Positions 34,661-46,749 of a stretch of 64,000 nt of DNA are shown here, piece by piece (within the stretch, counting starts at the first letter, position 1; the number at the start of each line of letters is the position of its first letter). Position numbers and translations under genes: made by a program. Source of the stretch: Arenicola marina (taxonomy: Eukaryota; Annelida; Polychaeta; Arenicolidae); the NCBI GenBank assembly GCA_964019135.1, contig OZ025260.1, positions 29,382,254-29,446,253 of the forward strand. Reading direction: 5' to 3'. The notes below the pieces were generated by a model, which was given only the letters and a program-made list of their open reading frames with translations, ran no database searches and was not told where the DNA came from.

Positions 34661-35445
34661 CTGACCGCGTTGACATGCCATCCCTTATCTTATTTTCTTT
34701 CCCCAGCGGGTATCTCGGACCGGGTTGCGATCTAGTCTTATCTTCGAAACAATTTCGGCAATGTCGGGAGTCTCATGAATATGGAGACAGAGTTATTAGA
34801 CAGAATGTGGCGTGTATGCAAAGCGAGTAATGGTCCGAGCTCCCTGTATATGCAATAGGTTTATCGGCCCGTGTGACTTAGCTGTCTCAGAACTGGAATT
34901 GGCAGCGTTATCCACGGCCTGTTCACTTGGGAGCTGCGTGTATTCGTCCGCCGCCACCGTCGTCCTTGGGGCCTCCCCGCCATTATGTGGCCCGCTGAGT
35001 ATGGGCTTTCCCCCTTGGACTGTAGTCAAGCACGCTTGATTGAGTTGTGATTAGATCTGTCTCGTCTTCCTGCAAACACTGATTTCAGAAAGGACGGCAT
35101 GAAAAAAACAAAAAAAAAACGGACCTCTAATGGATAGGCCCCTCCTTTCCCAACTCGTTCAAGACGCGTGTGTGGGTTAAAGCCCCGAAGAAATTGCCTG
35201 CAGGGAAATTAAAGAGACGACCACGTGGTCGACCCGCAACCACTCGCTAGGTGGCAGCGCAATCGTCGGATGACGTGCACCCGTCACCGCTGCCTTCGGC
35301 AACGGTCGCTGTTAATACTATGGCCGATTAATCTTGTGTAGAGCGATCTAATATGATAAATCATGATGTGCATGCACAGAAGTCTCACTCAGACAACTCT
35401 CGGGGCGATGACCGAGAAAATATTGGAGCGGAAGTGTCGTGGACG
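34661..35445. other. Unique sequence between two arrays
   Basis: No exon recognised. A 77-codon minus frame (34796-35029) of ordinary composition matches no family I know. A CTCF-like motif lies at 35244. Confidence 0.4.
35244..35257 (+). promoter_or_regulatory. CTCF-like motif
   Basis: TCGCTAGGTGGCAG followed by CGC matches the classical CTCF core strongly (YAGGTGGCAG). It sits between the 50-bp and 26-bp arrays. Confidence 0.4.
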
Positions 35446-36083
35446 ATCAACGTGGCCGTCATTCTCCCAATATCAATATGGCCGTCATTCCCGTAATATC
35501 AACATGGCCGTCATTCCCGTAATATCAACATGGCCGCCATTCCCGTAATATCAACATGGCCGTTATTCCCGTAATATCAACATGGCCGTCATTCCCGTAA
35601 TATCAACATGGCCGTCATTCTCCCAATATCAACGTGGCCGTCATTCCCGTAATATCAACATGGCCGTCATTCCCGTAATATCAACATGGCCGTCATTCCC
35701 GTAATATCAACATGGCCGTCATTCCCGTAATATCAACATGGCCGTAATTCCCGTAATATCAACATGGCCGTCATTCCCGTAATATCAACATGGCCGTCAT
35801 TCTTCCAATATCAACGTGGCCGTCATTCTCGTAATATCGACATGGCCGTCATTCCCGTAATATCGACATGGCCGTCATTCCCATAATATCGACATGGCCG
35901 TCATTCTCCCAATATCGACATGGCCGTCATTCCCGTGACATCAACGTGGCCGTCATTCCCGTAATATCGACGTGGCCGTCATTCTCCCAATATCAACGTG
36001 GCCGTCATTCCCGTAATATCAACATGGCCGTCATTCCCGTAATATCAACATGGCCGTCATTCCCGTAATACCAACATGGCTGA
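35446..36083. repeat. 26-bp minisatellite
   Basis: About 24 copies of a unit with CATGGCCGTCATTCCCGTAA and TATCAA. The variant TTCTCCCAATATC recurs at several places. The first sixty-codon plus frames here are repeat translations. Confidence 0.95.
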
Positions 36084-36273
36084 CATATCCATATCAATAA
36101 GACCGTCATTTCAACTCCTCTAATATCAACATCGACGTCGTTTCAACTCCTCTGATATCAATGTAACCGTCTTTTCAACTCCTCTAATATCGACATGGCC
36201 GGTCATTTCAACTCCTCTAATATCGACATGGCCGTCATTTTAACTCCTCTGATATCAACATGAACGTCTTTTT

Positions 36274-36770
36274 AAGGTTACACACCAATCGTAGACAGGC
36301 CTCGTGTGTAGAAAAGTATATACCGTCAAGTAGTGCCAAAAATATGGTCGTATATCAGGGTTATATGGATACTGATTATTTCTGTCTTTGTATATATTGT
36401 TTTTTTGACTAATGTTTAGCCAGGTTAATGTCTGTTCAATTAATCTGTGACATACTTAATCATGCATGCAGATGTTACGGGTGCGTGGTCCGGTCGACCT
36501 CATCACATGCTGAATCGTGGGGTCTCTAATTTTCGGCGGGTTGCGCGGTGGGGGTGGGGGGGGGGGACTGTCATGCTATGATCTCTGGCAAAAAAATCTC
36601 ACGTCAACCAATGTTCTGCTTATTTTAAAAATAAAGTTGGATATTTGCTATATAATTTCCTATGGCTCACATAGTCAAACATGGGTACCGATTTTCCTCT
36701 GGCATGGGGTTAAAAATGTGGGTTTTTTCATTGCTTATCATGCGGATGGTTTCTGTTGGTGTGTAACCTT
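36274..36770 (+). mobile_element. Inverted-end element within a minisatellite, copy 1
   Basis: The ends are perfect 15-base inverted repeats: AAGGTTACACACCAA (36274-36288) and TTGGTGTGTAACCTT (36756-36770). The interior is about 470 bases, AT-rich with one G run near 36550, and encodes no transposase, so the element is non-autonomous. The flanks are 32-bp array units, which shows insertion into the array. The target duplication is unclear because the flank is a T run. Confidence 0.75.
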
Positions 36771-36900
36771 CAACTCCTCTAATATCAACATGGTGGTCAT
36801 TTCAACTTCTCTAATATCGACATGGCCGGTCATTTCAACTCCTCTAATATCCACATGGCCGTCATTTCAACTCCTCTGATATCAACATGAACGTCTTTTT

Positions 36901-37382
36901 AAGGTTACACACCAATAGGTTGTGTGTAGAAAAGTATATACCGTCAAGTAGTGCCTAAAATATGGTCGTATATCAGGGTTATATGGATACTAATTATTTC
37001 TGTCTTTGTATATATTGTTTTTTTGACTAAGGTTAAGCCAGGTTAATGTCTGTTCAATTAATCTGTGACATATTTAATCATACATGCAGATGTTACGGGT
37101 GCGTGGTCCGGTCGACCTCATCACATACTGAATCATGAGGTCTCTATTTTTCGGCGGGTTGCGCTAGGGGGGGGGGGGGTGTCATAATATGATCTGTAGC
37201 AAAAAATATCTCACGTCAATCTATGTTCTGCGTGTTTTAAAAATAAAGTTGGATATTTGCTATATAATTTCCTATGGCTCACATAGTCAAACATGGGTAT
37301 CGATTTTCCTCTGGCATGGGGTTAAAAATGTGGGTTTTTCCATTGCTTATCATGCGGATGGTTTCTGTTGGTGTGTAACCTT
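36901..37382 (+). mobile_element. Inverted-end element within a minisatellite, copy 2
   Basis: Same ends (36901-36915 and 37368-37382) and nearly the same interior as copy 1, in the same orientation and the same position relative to the array unit. The offset is 627 bases at the left end. It arose by duplication of element plus array rather than by a second insertion. Confidence 0.8.
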
Positions 37383-37694
37383 TAACTCCTCTAATATCAA
37401 CATGGTGGTCATTTCAACTCCTCTAATATCAACATGGCAGCCATTTCAACTCTTCTAATATCAACACGGCGGCCATTTGAACTCCTCTAATATCAATTAG
37501 GCCATCATTTGAACTCCTCTAATATCAATTAGGCCATCATTTAAACTCCTCTAATATCAATTAGGCCATCATTTGAACTCATCTAATATCAATTAGGCCA
37601 TCATTTGAACTCCTCTAATATCAATTAGGCCATCATTTGAACCCCTCTAATATCAATTAGGCCATCATTTGAACTCCTCTAATATCAATTAGGC

Positions 37695-37959
37695 CGACGA
37701 GATGGCAGTATCATGACGTAGTGCACACACGCGGAGGGATACATCCGTCTGGAGGTAAACAAACCCATCGTGGCAACGGATATCAGTGCTTACCATCCGA
37801 AGATGTCACTTGATCGCAAGCGACATCCGTATTGGGTAAATAATCATTAATACCTGATAATTAAGAAATGATAAGTTAACGTAAAGCTTTATGTAACGTC
37901 GGTATAAACGTTAAGGCCCCATGCTAAGCAAAATACAAAACATGGATAAGAAAAAATAA
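37695..37959. other. Unique sequence, nothing recognised
   Basis: A short unique stretch between the 32-bp array and a small 19-bp repeat. Confidence 0.4.
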
Positions 37960-38035
37960 AGTTGCTTGTCTGGTGTTGCTTGTTAGGCTGGTGTTGCTTG
38001 TTAGTCTGATGTTGCTTGTTAGTCTGATGTTTGTA
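37960..38035. repeat. 19-bp tandem repeat
   Basis: About four copies of GTCTGGTGTTGCTTGTTAG with G/T variants. Confidence 0.85.
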
Positions 38036-40209
38036 GCAACCAGTGCTTAACATTTGTACATGTCCAGTATTTCAGCAATGCAGCACGATTATTTGGGGAT
38101 GTCGAACTGGCACAAATCATGAATATTTAAATATGGCGTCAGGTAATGGGTGCAAATGACTATATATGCGGGCAACGCTGCTTAATATACAGGGAATTTA
38201 GCTCTTCTGCTTTTAGAATATATACGGCTAAATTTCGTAGTTCAGAATGTTTTCGTGTTTTCCCATGTGTACTTAAGTTGTATTATCGTTCTCATGAGGC
38301 CTTCAATCAGTAGTTAATAGCTATCTATTAGCTGCATAAGGGGGAAGAATCCGTAACAGCTCTATAAGCCTCGAAGCGGTTACAACGTTTGTCACATGTG
38401 TACTCGGGCCATGTCGCTCTGATTTCAATGTTGCGTCAGTATTTAATTTCCCATATATAATTTTGTTTGTTCGCCACGAGAGCACCATACCATTCGCTTG
38501 ATGATGTCATGACGGTCATGTGTGTTATGAAGAAAATCTAACGGGTTCCATGAATATCTGCTGCAACTGTTCATGGGAGACTATCGGTACTGAAAACAAC
38601 AGCCAATTTATTTGTATGAATCAGATTATGAATCAAATGAGTATAATATTATAAAGTACTACACCTGATACGTACATAACAAACAAATCTTCCTTCAATC
38701 CATGCATATTCTCTTGCCTTATTGTTGTGTGTACATAAACTTCATTTATGTATCGAGGTTATCAACATCGCAATCCACATGTAAATGACCACCTTTTATC
38801 TTATTGCCGGCTGCTAGATATCATAAGGCATCATATGGTGTTATGTACTAGATACTATGCGAGACACCATCAGTACACCCCTCCCCCAGGGGGCTGCTGG
38901 AATGTGAGGGCTGGTCCGCAGCTTCCACCCAGCCAGCCACGGCAGATCGAAATTCGCGAAGAGTCGCATTTTAACGGTCAACAAGACAAAAAATATGAGT
39001 GGCATTATTATAGCATAGAAAAGAGAGAGACCCGGTTAGGTATTGATGTGCAAATGATGTATTGTGCACTGGGCCATGCCCCTCGTCACTTTTATATGTA
39101 TGTGATAAAACACGGCATAGTGTTATTGGTGGCACGACAGACAGCCCGGAGAATGGCTGCCTGCTGCGCCGTCTAGCGAGCCGGGGTCGGAGTCCTCGAG
39201 ATGCCGTTGTGACAAAGCATCGATTTTCGATATAATCGTCTCCGTGACGCGCGTCGACTCAGCAAGGACGATCCTCAGAGCGGAAGTGCAATGTGCCAAA
39301 CTTTTTGTCTGGTTAGAAAGCATTCTGCGATCGTCGAGGTTCAAGTCGTGTAGCTGCTCCAATTGGATGGCTTTGCTATAGGTAGAATATACCTGGTTGT
39401 CTGAATGGATCAATGTTTTTAGTCGTTCAGAGAGCGTGCGGTTATGTCAATTTTAAGTTTTGAGTGTCACTTGTCGCGCGCAGACAGACGGGTGACATAA
39501 AGGATTGCCGCCTTCATTGTGTTTGTGATTATGGGCCTTCAGACTGTCTCTGTAGTAACAGGCTGTATATTTAATATAATAAGGATCCAATCCCCTATGG
39601 TGTATATTTCATTGGATGTCCTATCTGTTCTCTGACGGAGGGTGAACATGGCCAAGAAGGTGACTGCCATGGCATGTCATCCACCAACACGCGAGCTATT
39701 GACGAGCTGTTATACCACCCTTCACTTGGTCAAATAATACCTTTTTAGTATGCTTGATTACTGTCATCCTGTCAGTGAGTTTTAATGTGAATAGTGCAAT
39801 TTTTCTGAATGATGTCATTTTGTGAGAATAATAACGTTCAGCGTTTTGCGTGAAGAATAGCATGGTCCTTGTGATGAATAATCATTGAGTGATCAAATAA
39901 CTTCTTTGAGTAATGCTTGCGAACATCATCTATCGTTCTGTAAATAATATCGTTGAGTGTGATTTCATTCAGTGATATGCCAAATTGTCCCCTGCCATAT
40001 CGAAAGGGTATCGTGGCGGGCTTCTAAAAAAATGTCATGTACTTCTTTTTATCCATCCATTCATGGAAAACCCCCTCCCTTCCTCCTCCTCCTCCAATAA
40101 AATCCGCTGTTACATTCTGTCATCGATTCGATCTATCAGTCAGGATCCATAGAATGTCCTTAATCGGTTCATCCACTGAGTGATTCCAATCCATCATCCG
40201 CACAGCCTT
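38036..40209. other. Unique sequence, no gene assigned
   Basis: Frames of 142 codons (plus, 38748-39176) and 96 codons (minus, 39123-39413) exist. Neither shows a known domain, signal peptide or convincing splice structure. The minus one is rich in L/S/T and could be an exon, but that is not supportable. Confidence 0.35.
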
Positions 40210-40440
40210 TCAAATCGCTCGTCCCAGTTTTCTTTTGGTTTGTCGATCCGAGCAATCGGTGGTGGCCGCTCTCCGGGCAGAGGGTCGAATGGGCTTTATC
40301 ACATGCGGGAGAAAGGAAACATCATCCTTATTGATAGCACTAGCAGTATTGGCCGCCCCCAACCCGACATTTTCATTTTCCGTGACTGATTGAGGGGGAG
40401 CTGTTTGGTCAAAGGGATTGTTTTCATGACCAGCCGCCAT
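40210..40440 (-). CDS. Candidate start exon, unknown protein
   Basis: The minus-strand frame opens MAAGHENNPFDQTAPPQ and runs 76 codons. The sequence just upstream (40441-40520) is CpG-rich, as at many animal promoters, and the ATG is followed by G. The NPF tripeptide is an EH-domain binding motif found near the N-terminus of some membrane-traffic proteins. With one copy and no transmembrane part this is only suggestive. No good donor is seen, so the true exon end is unknown. Chance occurrence is the main alternative. Confidence 0.2.
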   Translation of the reverse strand: MAAGHENNPFDQTAPPQSVTENENVGLGAANTASAINKDDVSFLPHVIKPIRPSARRAATTDCSDRQTKRKLGRAI

Positions 40441-40914
40441 ACCCTACCCGACGGACCCCATAGACGCCACCGCACGGCGGGCGGGAGGAAATACCTCCTT
40501 CACGAAGAGAGATCGGGGCTTTTTAATAAAACTGTCCAATTATAAGCGTCGCTGATCAAAGACATCTTTGTCATTATACATCAAGCCGTGTTGCTGCTGA
40601 CTCAGCAGTCAGCCGCCGGGCACTCCACCGCCCGATGGTGGCTTTCTCTCACCACCGGATGCGTTCCGCCACGGCCCACATAGCGGCCCACCAGACCGGG
40701 TTAAACCAACATATCGTACCGCTGTCCGGGTCTTTCATCGAACCGCGACCTTGGTGTGCCAGTTTTCCTATTTCCAAAGGGCACATCGCCTGTGCAGTCG
40801 GCGCTGGTGATGGCGGGTCTGTATGGAGCAAGCACAAGCTGTAGAGCAGACAGAACTCGTGCGGAAGTGGCTGCCTAGGAAGCGGATGGCCTTACTTCTC
40901 GTCTTGCATGCGTA
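40441..40914. other. CpG-rich unique sequence
   Basis: Relatively rich in CG dinucleotides, with frames open on both strands at 40635-40844. No recognisable product. It could be a promoter or exon region of an unidentified gene. Confidence 0.35.
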
Positions 40915-40975
40915 CACGTCTGCAGACTACTAGCCTGTAAGCTGCACGCCTGTAAACTATACATCAGTACACCAC
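40915..40975. repeat. Outlying island of the 15-bp repeat
   Basis: Four units of the CCTGTAAACTGCACG type, about 420 bases left of the main 15-bp array and separated by unrelated unique DNA. Confidence 0.8.
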
Positions 40976-41395
40976 ACACATATAAGTTTATGGTCACAAA
41001 CAGCTTTAATTCTATATGGCAAGCAGTTGATGATTTTATCAGACTACAGTCTGTCATGTTGGGTATTATGAGTAAAAATAGACATAGTATTTTAATAAAT
41101 CATATTTTCTTAATGGTCGAGAAGTAAAAATATCGTTCTAAATGAAGCGAACATAAGCCGAACATGCAGGGAGCACTAAGCGTAATAAAAACAAACTACC
41201 AAATAGAAAATGATATTGGGGAAAACAAAGATTATCCAACGGGCAGACGAAAGAAATTTGAGGAAAAATGGGAGGATTTATTGCCATTTTTATATTAGTT
41301 GATGTATCTTTATCACTGTATAATTAACATATCTTATATGATGTATTATTAAACCGGTCAAGTGTGACCCCCCCCCCCCCAAAAAAAAACGCCAG
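40976..41395. other. AT-rich unique sequence between repeat blocks
   Basis: No gene recognised. It ends in a C run and an A run (41370-41389) immediately before the 15-bp array. Confidence 0.45.
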
Positions 41396-42085
41396 TAAGC
41401 TATGCGCAAGTAAACTACACCATTGTAAACTACACACCTGTAAGCCACACGCCTGTAAACCACACGCCTGTAAACAACACGCCTGTAAACCACACGCCTG
41501 TAAACCACACGCCTGTAAACCACACGCCTGTAAACAACACGCCCTTAAACAACACGCCTGTAAATTACACGCCTGTACACTACACAGCAGTAAACAACAC
41601 GCCCGTATACTGCACGCCTGTAAACTGCACGCCCGTATACTGCACGCCTATAAACTACACGCCCGTAAACTGCACGCCTATAAACTACACGCCTGTAAAC
41701 TGCACGCCTGTAAACTGCACGCCTATAAACTGCACGCATGTAAACTGCACGCCTGTAAACTGCACGCCCGTATACTGCACGCCTGTAAACTGCACGCCCG
41801 TAAACTGCACGCCTATAAACTACACGCCTGTAAACTGCACGCCTGTAAACCGCACGCCTGTAAACCACACGCCTGTAAACCACACGCCTATAAACTACAC
41901 GCCTGTAAACTACACGCCTGTAAACTACACGGCTGTAAACTACTAGCCTGTACGCCACACGCCTATAAACTACTCGCCAGTAAACAACACGCCTGTAAAC
42001 AACACGCCTGTAAGCTACATGCCTATAATCTACACACCAGTAAACAACACGCCTGTAAAATACGCTCCTGTAAACTGCACGACTG
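41396..42085. repeat. 15-bp minisatellite
   Basis: About 46 copies of CCTGTAAACTGCACG (variants CCCGTATAC, CCTATAAAC, CCACACG). The period is a multiple of three and has almost no length changes, so both strands carry long frames (KLHAC repeats on plus, VYRRA/V repeats on minus). The dual-strand openness is a property of the unit and not of a gene. Confidence 0.96.
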
Positions 42086-42825
42086 TACGAGACGCTGACT
42101 GATCTTGATGAGACGACCCATCCAAGGAGCTGTCCACGGATGCGAGAGTCATGGCTGATCCAGGCTCGGCTCTGTCCTGCACTCCTGTAGTCTGGCTGAT
42201 CGCCGTCCCGAACCCCGCCCCTTCCCTACACCACACAGCGCACTTACTGCACGCAGTATGCGATAAATAGTTGTGGTTTCTGTCACGAATTGAATTGTGC
42301 AGTTCTTTTCAATTCAATCCGCAGGGAATTGCGTCGCGTGTTTAACAGCGCAGGCAATCAGAGTGGTACGACCGCTGGGTCCGCGGGTGGAGCCGGCCTT
42401 ATGGTCGCCTGCACTGCAGCACGCTGGTCATCACCCCCGGAGAGAGCGGGGGGGGGGCGGCGTAACTAAGCTATATAGACGGAGGGGTGGGGGTGGAGGG
42501 GGGGGGGGGTTCGGTGGGCTATGTCTTTATACCCTGACCCTGTGCAAAACGATTCATCTTCCAAGACTGGGCTTGCTCGTGATCCAGGCTAAATTCATGC
42601 ATGAAGCTGTCGACGCAATAATTTTTTAGCATAAATTTCCATGGAGAAAACCACCCCCAACCCCACCCTACCCCACCCCTCTCTAAACTGAGTTCTTTTC
42701 GATCTAAGCCAATATAAAACCATGTATACGGGATGGTTGCGAACGACATGCGAGAAATTTCTTTAATTAAAGCTATTTTCTTGAAATATTATAAATATAA
42801 ACGACATGAAAGACGCTTTGATGAT
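42086..42825. other. Unique sequence with G tract
   Basis: Poly-G stretches at 42448-42510. No gene recognised. Confidence 0.45.
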
Positions 42826-44622
42826 AGGCCCGTCATGTGGTGCGTCACGTCATATGGTGCGTCACGTCATGTGGTGCGTCACGTCATGTGGTGCTACACG
42901 TCATGTGGTGCGTCACGTCATGTGGTGCGTCACATCATGTGGTGCGTCGCGTCATACGGTGCGTCACGTCATGTGGTGCGTCACGTCATGTGGTGCGTCA
43001 CGTCATGTGGTGCTACACGTCATGTGGTGCGTCACGTCATGTGGTGCGTCTCGTCATGCGGTGTTTCACGTCATGTGATACTACACGTCATGTGGTACTA
43101 TACGTAATGTGGGGCGTCACGTCATGTGGTGCTATACGTCATGTGGTGCGTCACGTTATATGGTGCGTCACGTCATGTGGTGCGTCACGTCATGTGGTGC
43201 TACACGTCATGTGGTGCTACACGTCATGTGGTGCGTCACGTCATGTGGTGCGTCACGTCATATGGTGCGTTACGTCATGTGGTGCTACACGTCATGTGGT
43301 GCGTCACGTCATGTGGTGCGTCACGTCATATGGTGCGTCACGTCATGTGGTGCGTCACGTCATGTGGTGAGTCACGTCATGTATTGCGTCTCGTCATGTG
43401 GTGTTTCACGTCATGTGATACTACACGTCATGTGGTGCTATACGTCATGTGGTGCGTCACGTCATATGGTGCGTCACGTCATGTGGTGCGTCACGTCATG
43501 TGGTGCTACACGTCATGTGGTGCGTCACGTCATGTGGTGCGTCACATCATGTGGTGCGTCACGTCATACGGTGCGTCACGTCATGTGGTGCGTCACGTCA
43601 TGTGGTGCGTCACGTCATGTGGTGCGTCACGTCATGTGGTGCTACACGTCATGTGGTGCTACACGTCATGTGGTGCGTCACGTCATGTGGTGCGTCACGT
43701 CATATGGTGCGTCACGTCATGTGGTGCGTCACGTCATGTGGTGCGTCACGTCATGTATTGCGTCTCGTCATGTAGTGTTTCACGTCATGTGATACTACAC
43801 GTCATGTGGTACTATACGTCATGAGGTGCGTCACGTCATGTGGTGCTATACGTCATGTGATGCGTCACGTTATATGGTGCGTCACGTCATGTGGTGCGTC
43901 ACGTCATGTGGTGCTACACGTCATGTGGTGCTACACGTCATGTGGTGCGTCACGTCATGTGGTGCGTCACGTCATGTGGTGCGTCACGTCATATGGTGCG
44001 TCACGTCATGTGGTGCTACACGTCATGTGGTGCGTCACGTTATGTGGTGCGTCACGTCATATGGTGCGTCACGTCATGTGGTGCGTCACGTCATGTGGTG
44101 AGTCACGTCATGTATTGCGTCTCGTCATGTGTTGTTTCACGTCATGTGATACTACACGTCATGTGGTGCTATACGTCATGTGGTGCGTCACGTCATATGG
44201 TGCGTCACGTCATGTGGTGCGTCACGTCATGTGGTGCTACACGTTATGTGGTGCTACACGTCATGTGGTGCGTCACGTCATGTGGTGCGTCACGTCATAT
44301 GGTGCGTCACGTCATGTGGTGCGTCACGCCATGTGGTGCGTCACGTCATGTATTGCGTCTCGTCATGTGCTGTTTCACGTTATGTGCTACTACACGTCAT
44401 GTGGTACTATACATCATGTGGTGCGTCACGTCATGTGGTGCTATACGTCATGTGGTGCGTCACGCCATGTGGTGCGTCACGTCATGTGGTGCGTCACGTC
44501 ATGTGGTCCTATACGTCATGTGTTGTGTCACATGTGGTGCTACACGTCATGGGATGCGTCACGTCATGGGATGCGTCACGTCATGGGATGCGTCACATGT
44601 GGTGCGTCACGTCATGCGATGC
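42826..44622. repeat. 17-bp minisatellite with higher-order structure
   Basis: About 105 copies of ACGTCATGTGGTGCGTC. A diagnostic cassette with GCGTCTCGTCATG and TGTTTCACGTCATGTGATAC recurs with its TCGTCA at 43051, 43391, 43765, 44122 and 44360. The spacings of 340, 374, 357 and 238 are 20, 22, 21 and 14 units exactly. All three plus-strand frames are open for long distances (RHVVRHVMWCVTSCGA-like) because 17 is not divisible by three and the unit has no stop. Confidence 0.97.
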
Positions 44623-45201
44623 AATAGGACTTGTGATGTACGACCTCCAGGATGACCTCACCAACACACAATTAAGCTCATCACATCTTTCTTTGATGGT
44701 TGGCGGTACAGTCACAAGCGTCCTACCGCGGCCATATTGTAATACGTGGTTGGGATGAGGGCTCTAGCGGTAAGTCCCACATCCACCCAGCCATAGCCCT
44801 GATCTATACTCCCTGCCATATCCCCTCCCCTCCCACCGGGCAAGCCATATCCCCTCCCCTCCCACCGGGCAAGCCATATCCCCGGGACACCCTCTCGGTG
44901 TCCAGGGTGCCTCACCCTGACCCCGAGTCACGGTTTACGGCCCCCCGTTTAGACGTCCCCGCGATGGGTGGCGGCGAGCCACGCTCAGTGATAAACGCCC
45001 TGCGCCACGGAGATAAACTTGGCATTCCAAGAAGGATCAAAAGAAAATAAGATGAGTTAGTGCTGTGTTTTGACCGCGAGGAGACGGCATCCTGAGACAG
45101 AAGACGCCCCTCCCCCCACCCCCTCTCCGCCCACCCCCACACCCCCACCTCCCGCTTCTACACGCACGTCCCCTGAGTGGGCGAAATAGGAGGCCAGCAT
45201 G
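44623..45201. other. Unique sequence with a small 29-bp repeat
   Basis: GCCATATCCCCTCCCC starts at 44815, 44844 and 44873 (29-base period, two and a half copies). The rest is unique, C-rich at 45105-45150. Confidence 0.55.
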
Positions 45202-45545
45202 CATTGGTCGTCTGCTTCCATACTGGGCGCAGGAAAGCGCGGTCGTCTGCTTCCATATTGGGCGCGGGAAGGCGCGGTCGTCTGCTTCCATATGGGGCGC
45301 GGGAAAGCGCGGTCGTCTGCTTCCATATTGGGCACGGGAAAGCGCGGTCGTCTGCTTCCATATTGGGCGCGGGAAAGTGCGGTCGTCTGCTTTCATATTT
45401 GACGCGGGAAAGTGGGCTCATCTACTTCCATAGGGGGAGTAGGAAAATAATGTCATCTTTTTCCATAGGGGGAGTAGGAAAATATAGTCATCTTTTTCCA
45501 TATGGGTTGCGGTATAACGGGGCCATCTGCTTTCATGTGGAACGC
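45202..45545. repeat. 35-bp minisatellite
   Basis: Nine to ten copies of a unit with GGTCGTCTGCTTCCATATTG and GGCGCGGGAAAGCGC. The right half (45400-45545) is progressively degenerate (GTCATCTTTTTCCATA variants), so decay is one-sided. Confidence 0.93.
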
Positions 45546-46749
45546 AGCAAAACGACAGAATGTGCACGAGTTGAAGTGCCTGGCGTATGGCAGAACATTC
45601 GGCTCACCTGTGTGTTTATTTGATTTGATTGTGGTTGCGCGGCACTTTTAGCCTGTTAGTCTGTATCATGCCATCCCGCTTGTGGTCACGGGTCTGTACA
45701 AAACCCCCAAACGTATGCAAACGTGAGTTTGCAGATACAATAGTTGTAGATTAGGGGTAAAGTAGCAAGTAAAACCAAGAATGGTGTATTATGCACTATC
45801 CTTGGTAAAACCATGGAAGTAACAATGGTGAAACGATGAAGTCAATAGACGGTATTGAAACCTGAGTCAAAAATCATCAGCGAATAATGATGGATTGATG
45901 TTTGCTATCAGACATTTCACTATGCTGCCCATTTTGATTGCAGAGAGTATCGTTGATGAAATAACGCAAGTCCATGTTCACTTTTGATGAATGCCTAAAG
46001 AAAGTCAAATTAATAAATGCCGTGGAGTGACGTATGATTATACTGCATTTGAATTTTTTTTTATGAGAAACAATATTTCTTCATGCTAACGCTTCATTAG
46101 CAGCACACACAGTGTCGCATATAGAATAAAGCACAGTAAATGAAACGATCTACTTGCGCCTGCCCGGTGCGATAAAGAGCGGGTATTGTTCAGAGCAATG
46201 TACACGTCCGATGTCTTTTTCGTAGTGTATTTAATATGGAGTTTGGCGACGTTCTCCTGAAGTTTTCTGATTATGTCGTATTGTACTAAGAGATTGGTGC
46301 ATGTCTTCGTTCATGTACGGCTTCCCCGAACCTTGTCGAGATTCTTGTCGAGATTCGGGTAACGGTGTCGTCAGCGATATTGTGAATGATCTCTGAAAAC
46401 AGTAGAGGGCTGGAGGGGGTGGGTGGGGGGGGGGGTACGGGGTCCAAAATTTTCAGTGTCGAATGTCGCTTTTTCGGATCCTCCTGTCGGAATTTGGGAG
46501 TCGATGTCGAATGTCGATTTGTCAAATATGCCTGTGTCGTGCGTCGCCATTTACCCCAAACCGTGCTTTTTTGATATGGTACGTTGCTGCATGAATGAGG
46601 TTTGATCTGTTTGGCGCATAATTTCTGTTATGTGAGCCAGTCGGCTAATTTTCCGTTGAGATACATTCATGTTTGTGTTTTCGTTTGTCCCGTTCTTTGG
46701 CTGGTGTTTCCGGCTCCATTTCTTATTCATTCTCCCACTATTTATTTTA
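45546..46749. other. Unique sequence, no gene assigned
   Basis: AT-rich. Part of 46290-46600, read on the minus strand, may be the degraded C-terminal region of the LINE ORF1 remnant next to it, but similarity is too weak to call. Confidence 0.35.

Larger units (their letters stand above)
36084..37694. repeat. 32-bp array family in three blocks
   Basis: Units of the type AACTCCTCTAATATCAACAT, closely related to the 26-bp unit (shared TAATATCAACATGGCCGTCAT), lie at 36084-36273, 36771-36900 and 37383-37694. The last block is dominated by an AATTAGGCCATCATTTG version with an exact 32-base period. The blocks are separated by two copies of an inverted-end element. Confidence 0.9.

Noticed and set aside
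38748..39413. 142-codon plus and 96-codon minus frames
   Set aside because: No family resemblance, no splice support and overlapping opposite strands.
41364..42098. 244-codon plus frame of KLHAC repeats and 137-codon minus frame of VYRRV repeats
   Set aside because: Direct translation of the 15-bp minisatellite on both strands. No non-repeat protein part.
42733..44758. Several 180-270 codon frames with RHVVRHVMWCVTSCGA repeats
   Set aside because: All three frames of the 17-bp array are open. Simple repeat translation.
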